64,000 nucleotides of DNA from Calamus simplicifolius (lineage: Eukaryota; Streptophyta; Magnoliopsida; Arecales; Arecaceae), in assembly GCA_900491605.1 (NCBI GenBank), contig UESW01004826.1, positions 202,428 through 266,427 of the forward strand. Direction: 5' to 3'. Every line of letters starts with the position of its first letter. Position 1 is the stretch's first letter. Position numbers and translations under genes: made by a program. Under the pieces are notes generated by a model. That model was not told the origin of the DNA, made no database searches, and was given only the letters and a program-made list of their open reading frames with translations. Positions 50,201 through 62,052 of the stretch are shown piece after piece.

Positions 50201-53200
50201 AGGATTCATTTAGACAACCCCAATTAGTTTGGGTTAAGGCCATATTATTGTTGTTATTTATTTCTCAGTTATAGGGATAAAGCCACTTTTTGAGCATATT
50301 TCTTTGGTTGAGATGACTGACATCTTTGCTAGAAATTTTTGTACTAGTTGTACTGTGGCTACAATTAGATGCTTTCCTGAGTGGTAAAGTGCTAAATCAA
50401 TGAACTGGTATTGCAGATGAGGCATATGATAGTGTTTATGATGTGAATTTAGCAATCACTGGAACTTAGTTGACTTGAAAACTAATAAAGCACCTGCAAA
50501 ATAATTATCAGCGATATAATCTCTTGAGCATTTGTGAATTGAGAGTGTTTCTGGAGCAAATGCTCCTTCAAAATTAGTTATCATGGGCATGTGTCTTTTC
50601 TAATTAAGAGGAAGAACTTTCTGTGGGCGACCCCTCTATTATTTTGGTTTAGCTTTAAAATAATTGTCTACTGTCCTGTAGTAAGTTTGTGTAGGATAAG
50701 ATGCAAAGTTAAAATTGCAGTCAAGCTCCAGTTAAGCAGATGTCTTGACTGTACTTTCAATTTCCTCTGTAAGATGGCAATTTATTAGGAACGTTGCATA
50801 TTAATGTTATCAAATGATGGAAAAATCTACTTGCCTCGTTTAGCAATTTCTTGCTTTATTGGTGGTTAATTATAGCTCTTTGGACTTGAATTGACTATTT
50901 TCACTTGGACAATGCCCATATGTCCAAATTTCTTGTCTTCTGATGTGTTAATGTTTTGTAAAATTTGTAATAAATGGTTATCACATTGAGTCCCACATGT
51001 TAAAGCATTTAAATTTGTAGCTTTTCATCAGCTTATCTTCATTTCAACACCTAAATGTTCAGTTCTTTTTGTTGGTCCTAAGTTTTTATGTCCACGTATG
51101 GTGTTGTATCTTATGAAAAAATGCTGAATTTTTTCCTAATTGGATTTTCTTAGATTTGGCACTAATGTATTTCTAAACTCCTCTGTTTCTTTATTTTCCT
51201 TTATCATGAAGATAGGCTGCAAATGTTTCTCATCCCATCCATTTCAGTTCATGATTTCTTACCTCCTTATGTTTTGGCATGCCTTTATTTTATGCTTGTT
51301 CATTGTGATATCTTCTTGTTATGCTATGCATTTTCTTTCACTATTGAAACTTTCTGAGGTATATTATGGTCAATACTGGTGTACCAGGTTTTCAGACAAT
51401 TCCTATTTTCATGCAGACTGGAGCATCAGAGAAGCCAGTGGAAGAGACTAAAGCAATATCTGATGTTGTGAAGGATTCACCCCACAAGGTATGTGAGCAT
51501 ATTGCAGCCTGTTGTTGGCTTCTACCATTTTTTTTCCTTAGAGCTTAATATTCCTAGAATTTATCTTTAGTGGTTGATTCAACATGTTATTTTTTGCCTT
51601 TGCATATTTATGGTGGTTGAATTCTCATTTACATTGAATGGAAATGTGTAGGAATGTAATAAATAAATGATTTTGGTTTATGTCATCCTTCTCTTCTTAT
51701 TTGATTTCACTTTCATATTGCAGCTTCTTCCAGTCAAATATTTGTCAATTCTCTTGTAATTAAAGGAGAGAAAAATGGAGATTCATTAACATGTTAAGAG
51801 TCCAGATAACCATATTTTAAGAGTCCAAATAACCATAACCTTTGAACCATGCTTCAATGCTCAACAATGTGTTTGTGGAATGTGTAGGATAGAGTTCAGA
51901 CTGTTCGTTGTTCCCTGAAATAGGTGCATGTAAACTATAAGCATTTATCATCTTCTTGAAGTTTTATCATTTACTTTGCATATGCCAAAACTGAGATAGA
52001 TGGAATTCAATCTCTCTGGGTTGGTGCACTCTGCCAGAGCCTTACGCGGACCAGTTGAAAAAGAATTCTGGTTCAAGTTTAAGCTGATGTTCCAGTTTGA
52101 TCAGATCAGATACAAATTCAAGATTGAACTTGTAGAGTAAAAATCTAAGATGGGACAGATCTATTATATGAGCTAGTTACAAAGTTCAGCTTTTTCTTTT
52201 TCTTTTTGTTTTTAGTTTAAATTATGGGTATTGATAACACCAGAGCAGGTTTTTCAACATTCAGAGGCGTTAATTGTCTATTCTATAGCAAAAGACTTTT
52301 CTGCCCTTTAGGGTTAGAGAGCAGTCATAAGCTCCTTTATACCCTACTTCATAGTCCATCGGCTTTTGCATGGAGAAAATGGAAAGATTGAGAGATGCTC
52401 GAGTTGAAAATAGAAGGAAATAATGCTGTTTTGGGCTCACTCAAATCCTTCTAGCCATACGACAATATATTATCCATCATCATTTTCCTCCAACTAGTGG
52501 CCACTTCGTACATGTGCTTCTACGGATTCAAGGTGGTGCAAGGGGTTTTTGTTCTTCTCTATTACTATCAAGAATGAACAGCGGTGTTCAAATTAGGGTT
52601 TTAGGTTCCGATGGGGTGTCCTGTGGGACTTCGAGATGGGTTGCTGTTCCAAGTGTTAGGATGGGATTGTTTGCTATTGTCTTAACGTCTCATATCGTTG
52701 TGTCTTCGGACACCCTATGTCTCAAGTGTTGGGATGGGATAGGATGGGATGACGGTGCATCCCATTCGATGAAAAAAATTGAGACAGCTGTTTTTCATGA
52801 GATTTAAAACCTTGGTTCAAATGATAGCTCATGGACTACTACCAGCCCTTTGCCTCATTGTTGCCTTCGACTACATTAAGGCTGCTGTCTCTCTCCTTTA
52901 TGTCGGTGCCTGAATGACCTTGCTTTTAACTGGTTATTCCATGATATCAACATTGCCAACTGGGCCGTCCTTCCAGTGCCGCCCTAATCTGGACATCAGA
53001 TCCTGATTCATTCTATGGAGGCAGTTGGCAGTCTCAATGCTATCCACCTGCTCCTCAGGTGGCAGTGATCTTGACCATGCCAATACCCGAAGGTGGGCAT
53101 TGGTCCATTGGGCACTGCCATGGAGTTCTTGGAGGTCGTTAAGTACTTTGATGACTGCTTGGTCTCTGACCTGAAGAGAATGCAAACTAATGGCAGGTGG

Positions 53201-56200
53201 CAGATGCTGTTCATCTTGGCTGTGGACAACAGCACCAATCCAGCTCTAAGTGGACCAAAATGGGTAGACCTTGCTTCCATCTTGCCCTCTCCTTGTCAGT
53301 CTTCATGGCTGAAGGGTTTTAAGGGATGAACATGGATGTGGTGGTGGGCCAAGATAATGCCTGTTGGAAAATGGATGAAGGAATTGCCAACCTTGTGACC
53401 TCTGCTTTGATGCCTCTGATGTTTTTCTTCTAACTTCTGATTGCCATGTCCTTTCCTTTTCATTTTATTTCATCTCTCCTTGTAAAAACAAATAAGAGGA
53501 AAATAACAGCGTGGGGTTAGGAATCAATAAACCTTTTTGACTACCTTACAACTTTGAAATGCATAGTAGTCTTTATGTAAATGACAACTAATTTATCTGG
53601 ATACAGCACTATCCAAAATTACTTGAATCATTTTTAATTCCTAAAACCTGCATGAAGAGTATAGATTCTTGACTAAGTTGTGTTGTCAAATGCAATATAT
53701 TTAATTACTTGCCTGTTTTTATAGTTTAGCACGAACTTATGTGTTGTGTTTTGTGGCAAACCATATTAATGGATTGTTTGCAAGGTAAGCCTATGATGGC
53801 TGATTCTTTATAGATGGAATGAATACTGTCTAAGGAAAGGAAAATATTACCCATATTTGCTTTGAAGAATATAATAGAAATAATGGAAATATAGAAGCAA
53901 AAACTATTCCGTCTAAAGTAGCTACTTCTCATTTCTTGTGGTTTTTTCCCCCTTTTTTTGGTTCATGATAAGTAGGGGAAATATTACTTGTAAATGCATT
54001 TAAGAGTATAATAGAAATATTGGAAATGTAGAAGCAAAAATTACTCGGTCAAAAGCAGTTACTTCTCCTGTGGTTTTTTTTTTTCTTCTTTTTTTTTCAT
54101 TCATAATGAGTGGGTTGCCCATGCGCATCTCATGTAATTTGAACTCTCCTTAGATTTTAGACTATCTGATTTCCATGTGCAAACTACATATTGTTTCTAA
54201 AATATTGATCTATAAATTAAATTTGTTAGGAATAATCTGTCATTCCTCAAGTTCCATCCAAGCTTAAGGTTCAAAACAAGGAGTTGTCACAGAATGGCCG
54301 GAAATGGAATGAAGCCACCTTTTTCTCATTACCTGAGTGTTGTTTTCAAGGGCTTATTTCTTGACCCTAATGTTTCATCTCTTATCCACATTGGGCGTGT
54401 CTTGCCTGATTTGAACTCAACAGAAATGTCTCTTGGAGTCCCTTTTTACTACCATCGAAACCCTAGAGTCCTTAGAAACCCTTCTAAGCTACAATTGGAA
54501 CTTTCTGTTTCATCTAGATGGGTTGCATGACTTTTTTATGCTTCTTCTTATTCACTTATTGTTGTGATATTAGGTGACATGGCTTTTCTGCTGTTGCAGA
54601 TTTTCATTGGTGGAATTTCTAAGGCTTTGTCGTCTGATATGGTAAGTCAGTCTAATATGAAGATATTTTTTCTTAAAAGAAAAAAACAATCTAAATGTTA
54701 ATGATCATTAGACTCTTTGTGTTTCTCTTCCAATTTTTTTTTAATAAAAAACTTAGACTCCATATGTGAGTGTGCATGTGTGTGGAGCTCTGCCCATCTA
54801 CCTAAAAACTATTTTTTGGCCTTTCTCTTAGCTTATGGAGATTGTTAGTGCTTTTGGGCTTTTGAGAGCATATCACTACAAGTTTAATGAGGAGCTGAAT
54901 GGGCCATGTGCCTTTCTAGAGGTATGTCAGTTCCAATCCTTGATGTCATTTCTATGAATTTTTCTGGAGGCATGTCAGAAATTCTGATTGGTGGCTGCAT
55001 TTGATATTGCAGTATGTAGATCACTCTATTACTCAGAAGGCATGTGCTGGACTTAATGGGATGAAGCTTGGTGGGTGCGTTTTAACTGCAGTTCAAGCTC
55101 TTCCCGATGCCTATGCAGAGGTTTCTTAATTCTCTAAAAATCTTCTCTGATATTGTCATCTCTATTTTATGGATTGATCATCATCTTAACCATAACCATA
55201 TTGGTTTCTTAGGAAAACACCGAAAGTGTGCCGTCATACAGTATTCCCATGCATGCAAAGCCGTTAGTTTCCAACTCGACAAAGGTCCTGCAGCTTAAAA
55301 ATGTGGTATGCTATATTCATCCTATAATCCTATCCAAAATAAATATCATTTTAGATTCCATCCAACCAACCAAAATGGAATATGATTGTTTTTATATATT
55401 TATCATCAAGAATTTCATATTTTCTTTATTTTCTTGGACTGTGACAACTGCTCATTTCTCCATTAATTTAAATTAGTTCAACCGGGAGGAATTTTTCCTG
55501 CTCTCAGAATCTGAACTGGACGAAATAATGGAAGATATTCGGTTAGAGTGTGGAAGGTGCATTACATCTAGATACTTGATTTCAGTTTCTCTCTCATGCT
55601 CTATAAAAACAGAATGGTGAATTTTCTGTTCTAATCTTTCAGGTTTGGAACTGTCAAATCTGTGAATATAGTAAGGTATACCAGCATTGTTGAAACTGCT
55701 GCTAAAGCTTCTGAACCAGAAACCATTGGTGGCTCAACCAAGTTAGAATGTAGAACAGCAAGCCCCAGAAGTGATTCTGGGGAAGATGAAAATGTACCTG
55801 CCACAAATGATGCCAAAGAGCGTCGAGATGCCAGGGATGCTTCAGAAGACGGACAAAGTAATATTGAGACTCCCACAAAGGATACAGACAAGGAATCTGC
55901 CAGCAGTTCTCCATCTGATAGTGTCACTGTTCTTAAAGATTCTCAACAGCTTAATGAGCCTTCAGGAGAACTTGATGACAACGCAGATGCTAAAAGAGAA
56001 GAGAGCTATGAAGTGGAGAATGACATGGTTTCAAAATCATCAGCAAAACTGGAGGTGGATTCCATGATTGCAGAGTATGCTGATTTAAATTGTTCTGCTG
56101 ATAAACAAGAGGCAAGTAGAGGAGATGGTAAGCACATGTTTATGGAGAACGTTAATTCAAAAACTGCTGCTGGAGATGGAGCAAATTTAAGCAAAGATGA

Positions 56201-56468
56201 TAATGAGCGCATGTCAATTGAAAATGAGAATTTGAGTAGCAATGCTGTTGACGAAGCTGTTGATAAAGCAGGTGTGAGCAATGGAGATGGCAATCATCAG
56301 GCTCAGGATTCTGATGTGTTTGAACCAGGGTCTGTCCTCATAGAATTCCTGAGGGAAGAGTCAGCTTGCATATCAGCACACTGTTTACATGGCCGGACTT
56401 ACGGTGAGCGTATTGTGACAGCTGGTTATGTCCCACATGATCTTTACCTGGTGCGATTCCCAAGATGA
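38280..56468 (+). CDS. U2AF65-like splicing factor: RS/KD-rich N-terminus, two RRMs, UHM (two frame breaks)
   Basis: Nine exons: 38280-39657, 39772-39909, 51417-51488, 54600-54641, 54832-54921, 55013-55120, 55213-55305, 55477-55556, 55643-56468. The product is about 942 residues if two missing bases in exon 1 are allowed for. A charged Arg/Lys/Asp/Ser region (residues about 80-360) precedes RRM1 (LYIENLPP at 420, QALVEFLT). RRM2 follows (IFIGGI at 531, CAFLEYVD). The C-terminal UHM has the acidic helix SELDEIMEDIRLECG and an RTY in place of the usual RXF. The order matches the U2AF large subunit, which binds the polypyrimidine tract and joins SF1 or U2AF35 in the nucleus. It is closer to the divergent plant U2AF-like proteins than to standard U2AF65. 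All junctions from exon 1 onward keep phase with GT-AG introns. Intron 2 is 11.5 kb. Confidence 0.88.
38450..38520 (+). other. First frame break in U2AF-like exon 1
   Basis: The frame from the ATG at 38280 runs to a TGA at 38520-38522. The RS/KD-rich continuation is in the frame one base back, which is open only from 38450. One base appears to be missing between these points, most likely near 38468. No GT-AG intron fits here. Confidence 0.7.
39362..39392 (+). other. Second frame break in U2AF-like exon 1
   Basis: The charged region reads to WDQPPPGA at about 39352-39375, then continues as GFGSALANFQ only in the next frame back. The sequence is one base short near 39373-39377. Without correction a TAA stop is met at 39449-39451 and all RRMs are lost. 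Confidence 0.75.
40915..41132 (+). mobile_element. RTE-type LINE 3' end fragment
   Basis: The end of a LINE reading frame is followed by ttgggaaaaggcttagatga and tandem GAGTT units (gagttgagttgagttgag). It is in the same orientation as the host gene and similar to the minus-strand fragment at 27764-27863. Confidence 0.65.
41414..41880. repeat. Direct duplication of about 180 bases in intron 2
   Basis: Segments with caacatcat, gaccatcatc, cttaatatctttaaaaatat and ttgcagagtttaaatcaaac followed by gatcatatgcaatatg occur at 41414-41590 and again at 41644-41875. The second copy has a small insertion. Confidence 0.65.
44109..44282. repeat. Two-copy repeat of about 90 bases in intron 2
   Basis: The phrases acatgatatg, gcttgttgcttgcatgtgtc and atgtgcctgagcatgcctgc occur twice in the same order with small changes. 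Confidence 0.6.
44720..44830. repeat. 38-base tandem repeat, three copies
   Basis: The unit begins cttctgttttctatatctga and ends taatctccatgcatataa. It occurs three times in a row; the first copy has one substitution and the last copy breaks off at its end. Confidence 0.85.
47300..47384. repeat. 44-base tandem duplication
   Basis: The segment from ggccattgccatgaa to tctatttgaacaataa occurs twice in a row with one base changed. Confidence 0.8.
47616..47839. mobile_element. MITE-like inverted-repeat element in intron 2
   Basis: The left end (ctatggttttaggtcc) and the right end (gggatttaaaaccttggtt) form imperfect inverted repeats. The interior is rich in gggatg/catccc. A second copy lies at 52587-52818. 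The class was not settled. Confidence 0.5.
48380..50262 (+). mobile_element. Decayed RTE-type LINE (reverse transcriptase region) in intron 2
   Basis: A degraded non-LTR reverse transcriptase can be followed in several frames: FNKILE and DEWRK near 48930-48970, QFGF near 49110, VFIDLKK near 49198, and the catalytic block FADDIVLVDE near 49472-49505. It ends with a 3' tail near 50190-50262 (attagtttgggttaaggcc, then attgttgttattt), typical of plant RTE LINEs. Stops are frequent. It has the same orientation as the host gene. Confidence 0.75.
52587..52818. mobile_element. MITE-like element, second copy, in intron 3
   Basis: It shares gggttttaggttccgatgg, ggatgggat and gatttaaaaccttggtt with the element at 47616-47839. 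The ends are imperfect inverted repeats. Confidence 0.5.
52830..53420. other. GC-richer relic of unknown origin in intron 3
   Basis: This stretch is clearly richer in G and C than the intron around it and has short open frames on both strands (for example plus 53093-53329). No domain was recognised. It may be a captured or retroposed gene fragment. Confidence 0.3.
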
Positions 56469-57181
56469 ACGCCTATCGTTCTGGCCTTAACGTGGATCTT
56501 GAATTTTTTTTTTTTTTAAATTTGGGTTGGGGGTTCTTGGTCTGTTTTTTCTGGTGATTTAATATCCTAGATGGGTCGTTCCTGTAGATCAGGGATGAGG
56601 GTGTCAATTCACCTATTTTGTGACTGAAACTGATGACATATACTTGACACTCTTTCATCATCTGAGGAGTGAAGTGGATGCATTGAGATGACATAGTCAG
56701 CTTTAAATTCAGATAAAGGAGGAAAGTTTGATAGGTTGATGATCAATATAAAAACGTGATTACATTTTATGATAAAAAATTGATGAAGTTAAAATATTTC
56801 TTTAACAATGAATGCACTAGATTGAATTTGGATGTAGGGGTAATGATAAAAGTAGTAAAATTTTTTTTGAAAACGATGCATCATAGACGTTTGGCTTTAA
56901 AAAAAAAAAAGAAAAACAAATATTTTCTTTTTATAAATATAAATAAATGAATTAAAATAGAAATAAAATATATTTAATAATTTAAAATATAACATCATTA
57001 ATAGAAAAATTAATAAAACTAGATAAAATGATTAAAGGCAGCGCTGGTCTGTTATTATAAATATTTATTTTATAAACATAAGTTTTTCCTTAACCTTTAT
57101 GCGCCTAAAAAGTCACTGTTTGCCCTCATACGCAGAGCACTGTATTGTTGTTTTTATTTGAGGTCGTCTTCTCATAGTTGA
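56469..57181. other. 3' UTR of the U2AF-like gene and AT-rich spacer
   Basis: The first few hundred bases after the TGA at 56466-56468 are the likely plus-strand 3' UTR. From about 56740 the sequence is AT-rich with A runs (for example near 56899). No gene was recognised. Confidence 0.4.
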
Positions 57182-58740
57182 TCACAACAAAAAATCCATC
57201 AACTTGTCATAAATCTGGGTTTTACTTCCTGGAACAGTAAGCTTGGGGCTAGCAAAACCTTCACCATACTGGATACAGAAAAATTCTAAATTCAACAAAT
57301 CATCTTGGGGGGAAAAACACCATCAAGATAAAACATGCAAACAATCTCCTACAAATGATCGATTGAATGGTTAATAGTCAGCCTGGATCCTTGAAAACTC
57401 TCAACGAGCTAATTTAGCTTTAGCTGCTTGATCATCACTCTGCTTAGACCAAAGAGTTGATAATAAAGAAGAAATATCTCTCTTTGACATGTACTTTCCG
57501 AGTCCAGATACCATGAATCTGATTTCAGTCTGTTATCATGAAATAAGTAGATCACTTTACCAGCACCGAAAGATTTGGATTTAAGGGCACGATAAAGGGT
57601 CATTGAGAAAGCATTCTCAATCTTTTAGTAAAACCATTTATCCTTGTCTACAACGAACAAAATGAAGAATTAATTACCTTTAATTAACTAAAACTGCTTT
57701 AACAGTTATTGACCACAATTTGCAGGACCGGATTTCCTCATCCAAACGTTGATCACCCAAAATTCTTCATCTGACTTCCAATATCAATTGCATCTATGTT
57801 GTCAGCTTCAACTTCAGTAAACTAAGACCTACTCCAAACTAGCTGAGATCGTCAGGAAAAATGCTGAATTATTCTCAGTATCACAGATAGGAAGCCACAA
57901 GCTTTTTCTTAGCAAGTACAATCATCCTCATCCTTTCTTATTGACAGTGACTGCCTTGCATATCAATTTAAGCAAAGGGCAGATACTCCACAATTGAGGC
58001 AACTACTCCTGAATAGATGATGAAATGAATTACATATTAGATTACAACAACATTGTTGTAAATGCAAGCGCCATAAATAACAGTCAGAAAGTAAAAAAAG
58101 TTTCAGCACCAGAAGGGGATCTACAAATGAAATAAACTTATAATGTGATATCTTCATCTTTTTGTACTATAATGTAGTTGCCTCTTTACACCCAGCCTAC
58201 AAAGAGTCAAAGAGGAGACCTGGAATCTTACTTCACACCAACAAAGATTTGCAATTAGGAGGAAGTTTGAAGGATGATGATGTAGGGAATAAGAAAATAC
58301 AGAAACAGGGTATAGGGATATAAAAAGGAAATGAAATGAGAATCATTTTATAAAATATAAAAGCAAATCCAAAAAAATCAAAAGCATGCAAATTTCTTCA
58401 ATAGGCAGGTCATCAAAGACAATACTGCAACTGGCCGTGATGATAATTAAAAAAAGTTAATGAAAGTTCTAGATTTTTCTTGGTATGATTTTAGGATATT
58501 GTTGGCCAAGGATATCTTTATAGTCTATTCACTCTCCTAGAAATTTCTGCATGTTATCCGTCAAGATAGCCTAAGTCACCATGTTAATGAAAGAAATTTC
58601 TTACTGTATTTTTTCTTAAAATAGGCAGGAACTTACCTTTTAGGTTTCTCTTGTCATCTTGGAGTGCATGTATACCGTCATCCATTTTTATCATCTCCAT
58701 ACTAGCGCTACCAATTTCTTGTTGGTCCACCAGAGGTACG
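57182..58740 (-). pseudogene. Possible minus-strand gene remnant with exon-like pieces
   Basis: Three minus-strand pieces look exonic. At 57182-57268, after a TATCCAG acceptor, there is YGEGFASPKLTVPG and a Lys/Asp-rich end with a TGA stop. At about 57757-57821, after a CTTAG acceptor, there is FTEVEADNIDAIDIGSQMK. At about 58640-58740 there is QQEIGSASMEMIKMDDGIHA ending at a good donor (AAAG|GTAAGT). They do not join in one frame as they stand, and I do not recognise the protein. It could be a decayed gene or one with further frame errors. Confidence 0.25.
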
Positions 58741-58749
58741 ACCCCCCTA

Positions 58750-59071
58750 GGCTCTGTTTGGTTGTGGAGAAAGCTGGAAAAAAAATGGTGAAAGAAAAAA
58801 AATATCAATTTTTTGTATCTGATTGCAAACAAAATTGCAGAGTTGTAGATAAAGTGGATAAGAGTCAGCTCATTATTGAACCACTTGCCTTTCTTGTTCT
58901 CTTGAAATTGCTATATTTTGATGGAAAAATACTAGGACAGTTGGAGAAAATTTGGCTCATTGTCATCTCTTTGTTCTTCTCCCTTGATTTTCTTTCCAGT
59001 ATTAAACAATAGAGAAATTGAATTCTCTCTAACTTTTTGTTCTTTCATTTTCTCAGCAACCAAACAGAGAC
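58750..59071. mobile_element. Tourist-like MITE
   Basis: The ends GGCTCTGTTTGGTTG and CAACCAAACAGAGAC are inverted repeats with the GTTTGG core of Tourist elements. The length is 322 bases. No clean three-base target duplication was seen. Confidence 0.6.
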
Positions 59072-62052
59072 TTGATGATTGACATGACAACAATTATCTC
59101 ATGAAGCCACAATCAATATTGTCAATGAACATTCTGGAGCTCAATTATAAGAATTAGCAAATGTTTACCAGGAGAATCTATAGACTATAGCATACAGTGT
59201 AATCATGAACAAGGATGAGGAAGTCAAACGAGCATAATATCCCCCAAATTAGTGGTAATTTTCAGTACTGAAAAGGCTTAAATTTATTTCAAGGGCAAGT
59301 GTCTGAATATAAAACTCAATAACATATTATCCCCATGGTATTTACATACGTCAAATAAGTGTAACTATGGGTCTGTGAATATCTTGTTGACTGAATTCCA
59401 GAATAGTGTCATCCGACATGAATATTTGAGATCCATCACTCACCTGTTGACATTGCATTTTTGACCTCCCAAGTGCCACACAGTGGGCCTTGGTGACTTG
59501 CAATGGCACCTTGGCTCAAAGCAATGGACTTGGAGGTCCAAACCTGCAACCTTGCTATGCCACAAATGGCCTAGCAGGTGATTGATTCGGATTGTTATGG
59601 TCAATATGAACCAATTTGGTAGTTCCTCTTTCCTATCCAAATCAAAAGTAAAGATCCTTTTTTCTTTTTAATTCTTCAGTCTCCCACTACTCTCTTTTTT
59701 TTTTGTCTCCCTCTTTCTTATTTTACCCAATTCAGTGATTCCCAAATGGCTTTCACTGTTAATCATTGCACTTCTCTTATAGGAACAGTAGCTTTCAATA
59801 GAATAGAATGATGTCTTCCCTATGCTCTCACCCAGAAATAGTGGGTACAGAATTTTACAATAACAGTGGCCCTTACTCCCCCACATGGTATGATGTACTG
59901 GTGCATACTGCCGAATACCAAATATGCTATACCATATCGATATCGAACCAAGTCTCGGTATGTATAGGGGGAAGTTCCAAGTCTCGGTATGTTTTACCGA
60001 TGAACACATTGACATTATACCAGTATGGTACCGATACAATATCTGGTACCGAAATGGTGAACCTTGTTCCCAAGGTTCCCATCTGATCCACATATGAATG
60101 ACAGTCATTTTTCCTTATGATGCTTGTTTATGGCTATAACCACTTTCCCATGGTTCTCATGGTTCTGTTCTCACATCACACTTTCAAATTTCTTATTTCT
60201 ACATAACTTACACAATAATTGCGGCAAAACTTAGAAAACTCCTATCTTCTTTCTTTCCTCCTTTAATTTCTTAAAGAAAAGTTCTTTTTCTAACAGAGAA
60301 AGTTATCCTAAGCCAAATTACATAAACTATGAGCATCAATGAATATATCAAAACAAAATGTTAGTCCTACTTTTTTCCTCAGATTAAAGCTCCTGTTATC
60401 AATCGAATCATGTTAACTTCTATGATGCCTTTGAGAACAAGAAACAATCAAGCTGAGGGCCTAGCTAAAACCTAATTATGAATATACATCAAGAAGAGAC
60501 ATACCATGCTTTAACACAAACTTTATTAGGAAATTAAGGAAACTTATTAGTGATGGTAAAAATAAGTCAAACAACAAATTCTCACCTAAAACTGCTTGTA
60601 AATTGATCCGTCCTTACTATCTGAATCCACAGGCACAAGAATGCATGGCAGTCACCAATCCATCAAGTAAACTAATAGAAAAATAAGGTGGACATCGTGT
60701 CTGATCCAGCTCCAAATCTATAACTTTGTATTTGAAGATCTCATACCATTACTTTATTACTCTCACCATGCAATTGAGGCCGATGACAACATACATTAAT
60801 TTCCAGTTCAACCTCAATGCTTTTAAGTTACTCTGTGAAGAATATTGAAATGTATGCATATCGTCTGATGAAGTACAAGAAAGATTTTATCTCTTTCCTT
60901 CATAGACAGAACTTTAAATGGCTTTTATGAATATAAAGCTTACAAGCAAGTCTTCCAGAAGCATTTGTTACAAAGAGATATCTAAAAGCAAGTACAATAG
61001 CTGAGATCATCCACTTAATATGAAGAATTATGGAGATGAAAAGCTCAATATTTCTTTTAGTGACTTTTCTTCCTGATTAATCAAAGGAGTCCACTTTACG
61101 TATCTTCATGTGAGACTAACAAATTTTGAAGGGGCTTACAGAACTGTATGTTTCCTGGGAACTATTAAAAGAAAGGCATGAATACTCAAGGAGAACAAAG
61201 GAATTTGACAATCGTACACTAATAAAGTTGTGGAAATCTGTAGATATCTAACATATACTCAAAAAGGGAATGCCAAGTAATTCAATACTTTAAATTTTAC
61301 TATTCAAAACAAAAGAAGAAGGTCAACCCAATCAATCATTTCTAGTACCAGGATTTAACAATATAGAATACTCTTGACATCAAATAATGCATAAACAAAC
61401 TTGATTAAGATAATATGCTCCCATTATCTCCAATACATCCAACAATAAACTTCATGTTTTCACTTAAGTTAATAGTGGGTTTATATGCTAAATGCCACAA
61501 ACCATCACAGCACATTGATTGAAGCCACTGCCAATTGTTTATCTTGCAGAACATTGGATGCTGGTGTCAACAATTTTGAACATAAAAATATTGTCAACCA
61601 TACAAATTAAGGTGGAAAATCACCGATTCCTTTTTGCTCCACATAAAATATTGACACTCATTATGTCCAAACAAAGTCAAAAATTAGAGAGCTGAAACCT
61701 TGAATCTATAAGATTAGCAAGCCCTATCCTTATTATATCCTTTTATTTATTTGATAGGCCAATCCTTCCTAAGTTTAAGCCTTCCACCTCCCAAGTCACT
61801 TACCACAATGAAAGATATGACTACTTGCATAACTGGTAAAAATCATTTAGGGCCTCTTTGGATCAAGGCATAGGGCAGGATTGGCTTGAATCCTGGAGAA
61901 TTGGAATGACTGGGAAAAATTACTATTAGTGAACAGCATTGACCTTTGCTTACGCTGATTGTCTTTCTTTCGGTTGCCAAGCAGCTAAGTGTTGTCCCCT
62001 TCACTTTCGAGGGCATGTTTGGCATCCAAGGCACCCAAACCTTGCTGTTACT
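59072..62052. other. Intergenic stretch without a recognised gene
   Basis: The stretch is AT-rich. At about 59880-60070 there are repeated 'tctcggtatgt' and 'ggtacc' phrases that look like a dispersed repeat. At 61850-62036 two GGGC(C/A)T(C/G)TTTGG-like phrases suggest MITE remains. No convincing exon was found. Confidence 0.35.

Larger units (their letters stand above)
39910..51416 (+). other. 11.5-kb intron 2 of the U2AF-like gene, repeat-laden
   Basis: The donor GCA|GTAAGA at 39909/39910 and the acceptor ATGCAG at 51411-51416 join phase-0 exons. The intron holds LINE relics (40915-41132, 48380-50262), a MITE-like element (47616-47839) and several local duplications. The remainder is AT-rich with no recognised gene. 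Confidence 0.8.

Noticed and set aside
54240..54530. Open frame upstream of U2AF-like exon 4 as an extra exon
   Set aside because: Exons 3 and 4 already join in phase and match the expected order before RRM2; no good acceptor and donor pair frames this segment.
55631..55927. Minus-strand open frames over the last exon of the U2AF-like gene
   Set aside because: Antisense shadows of the low-complexity insert.
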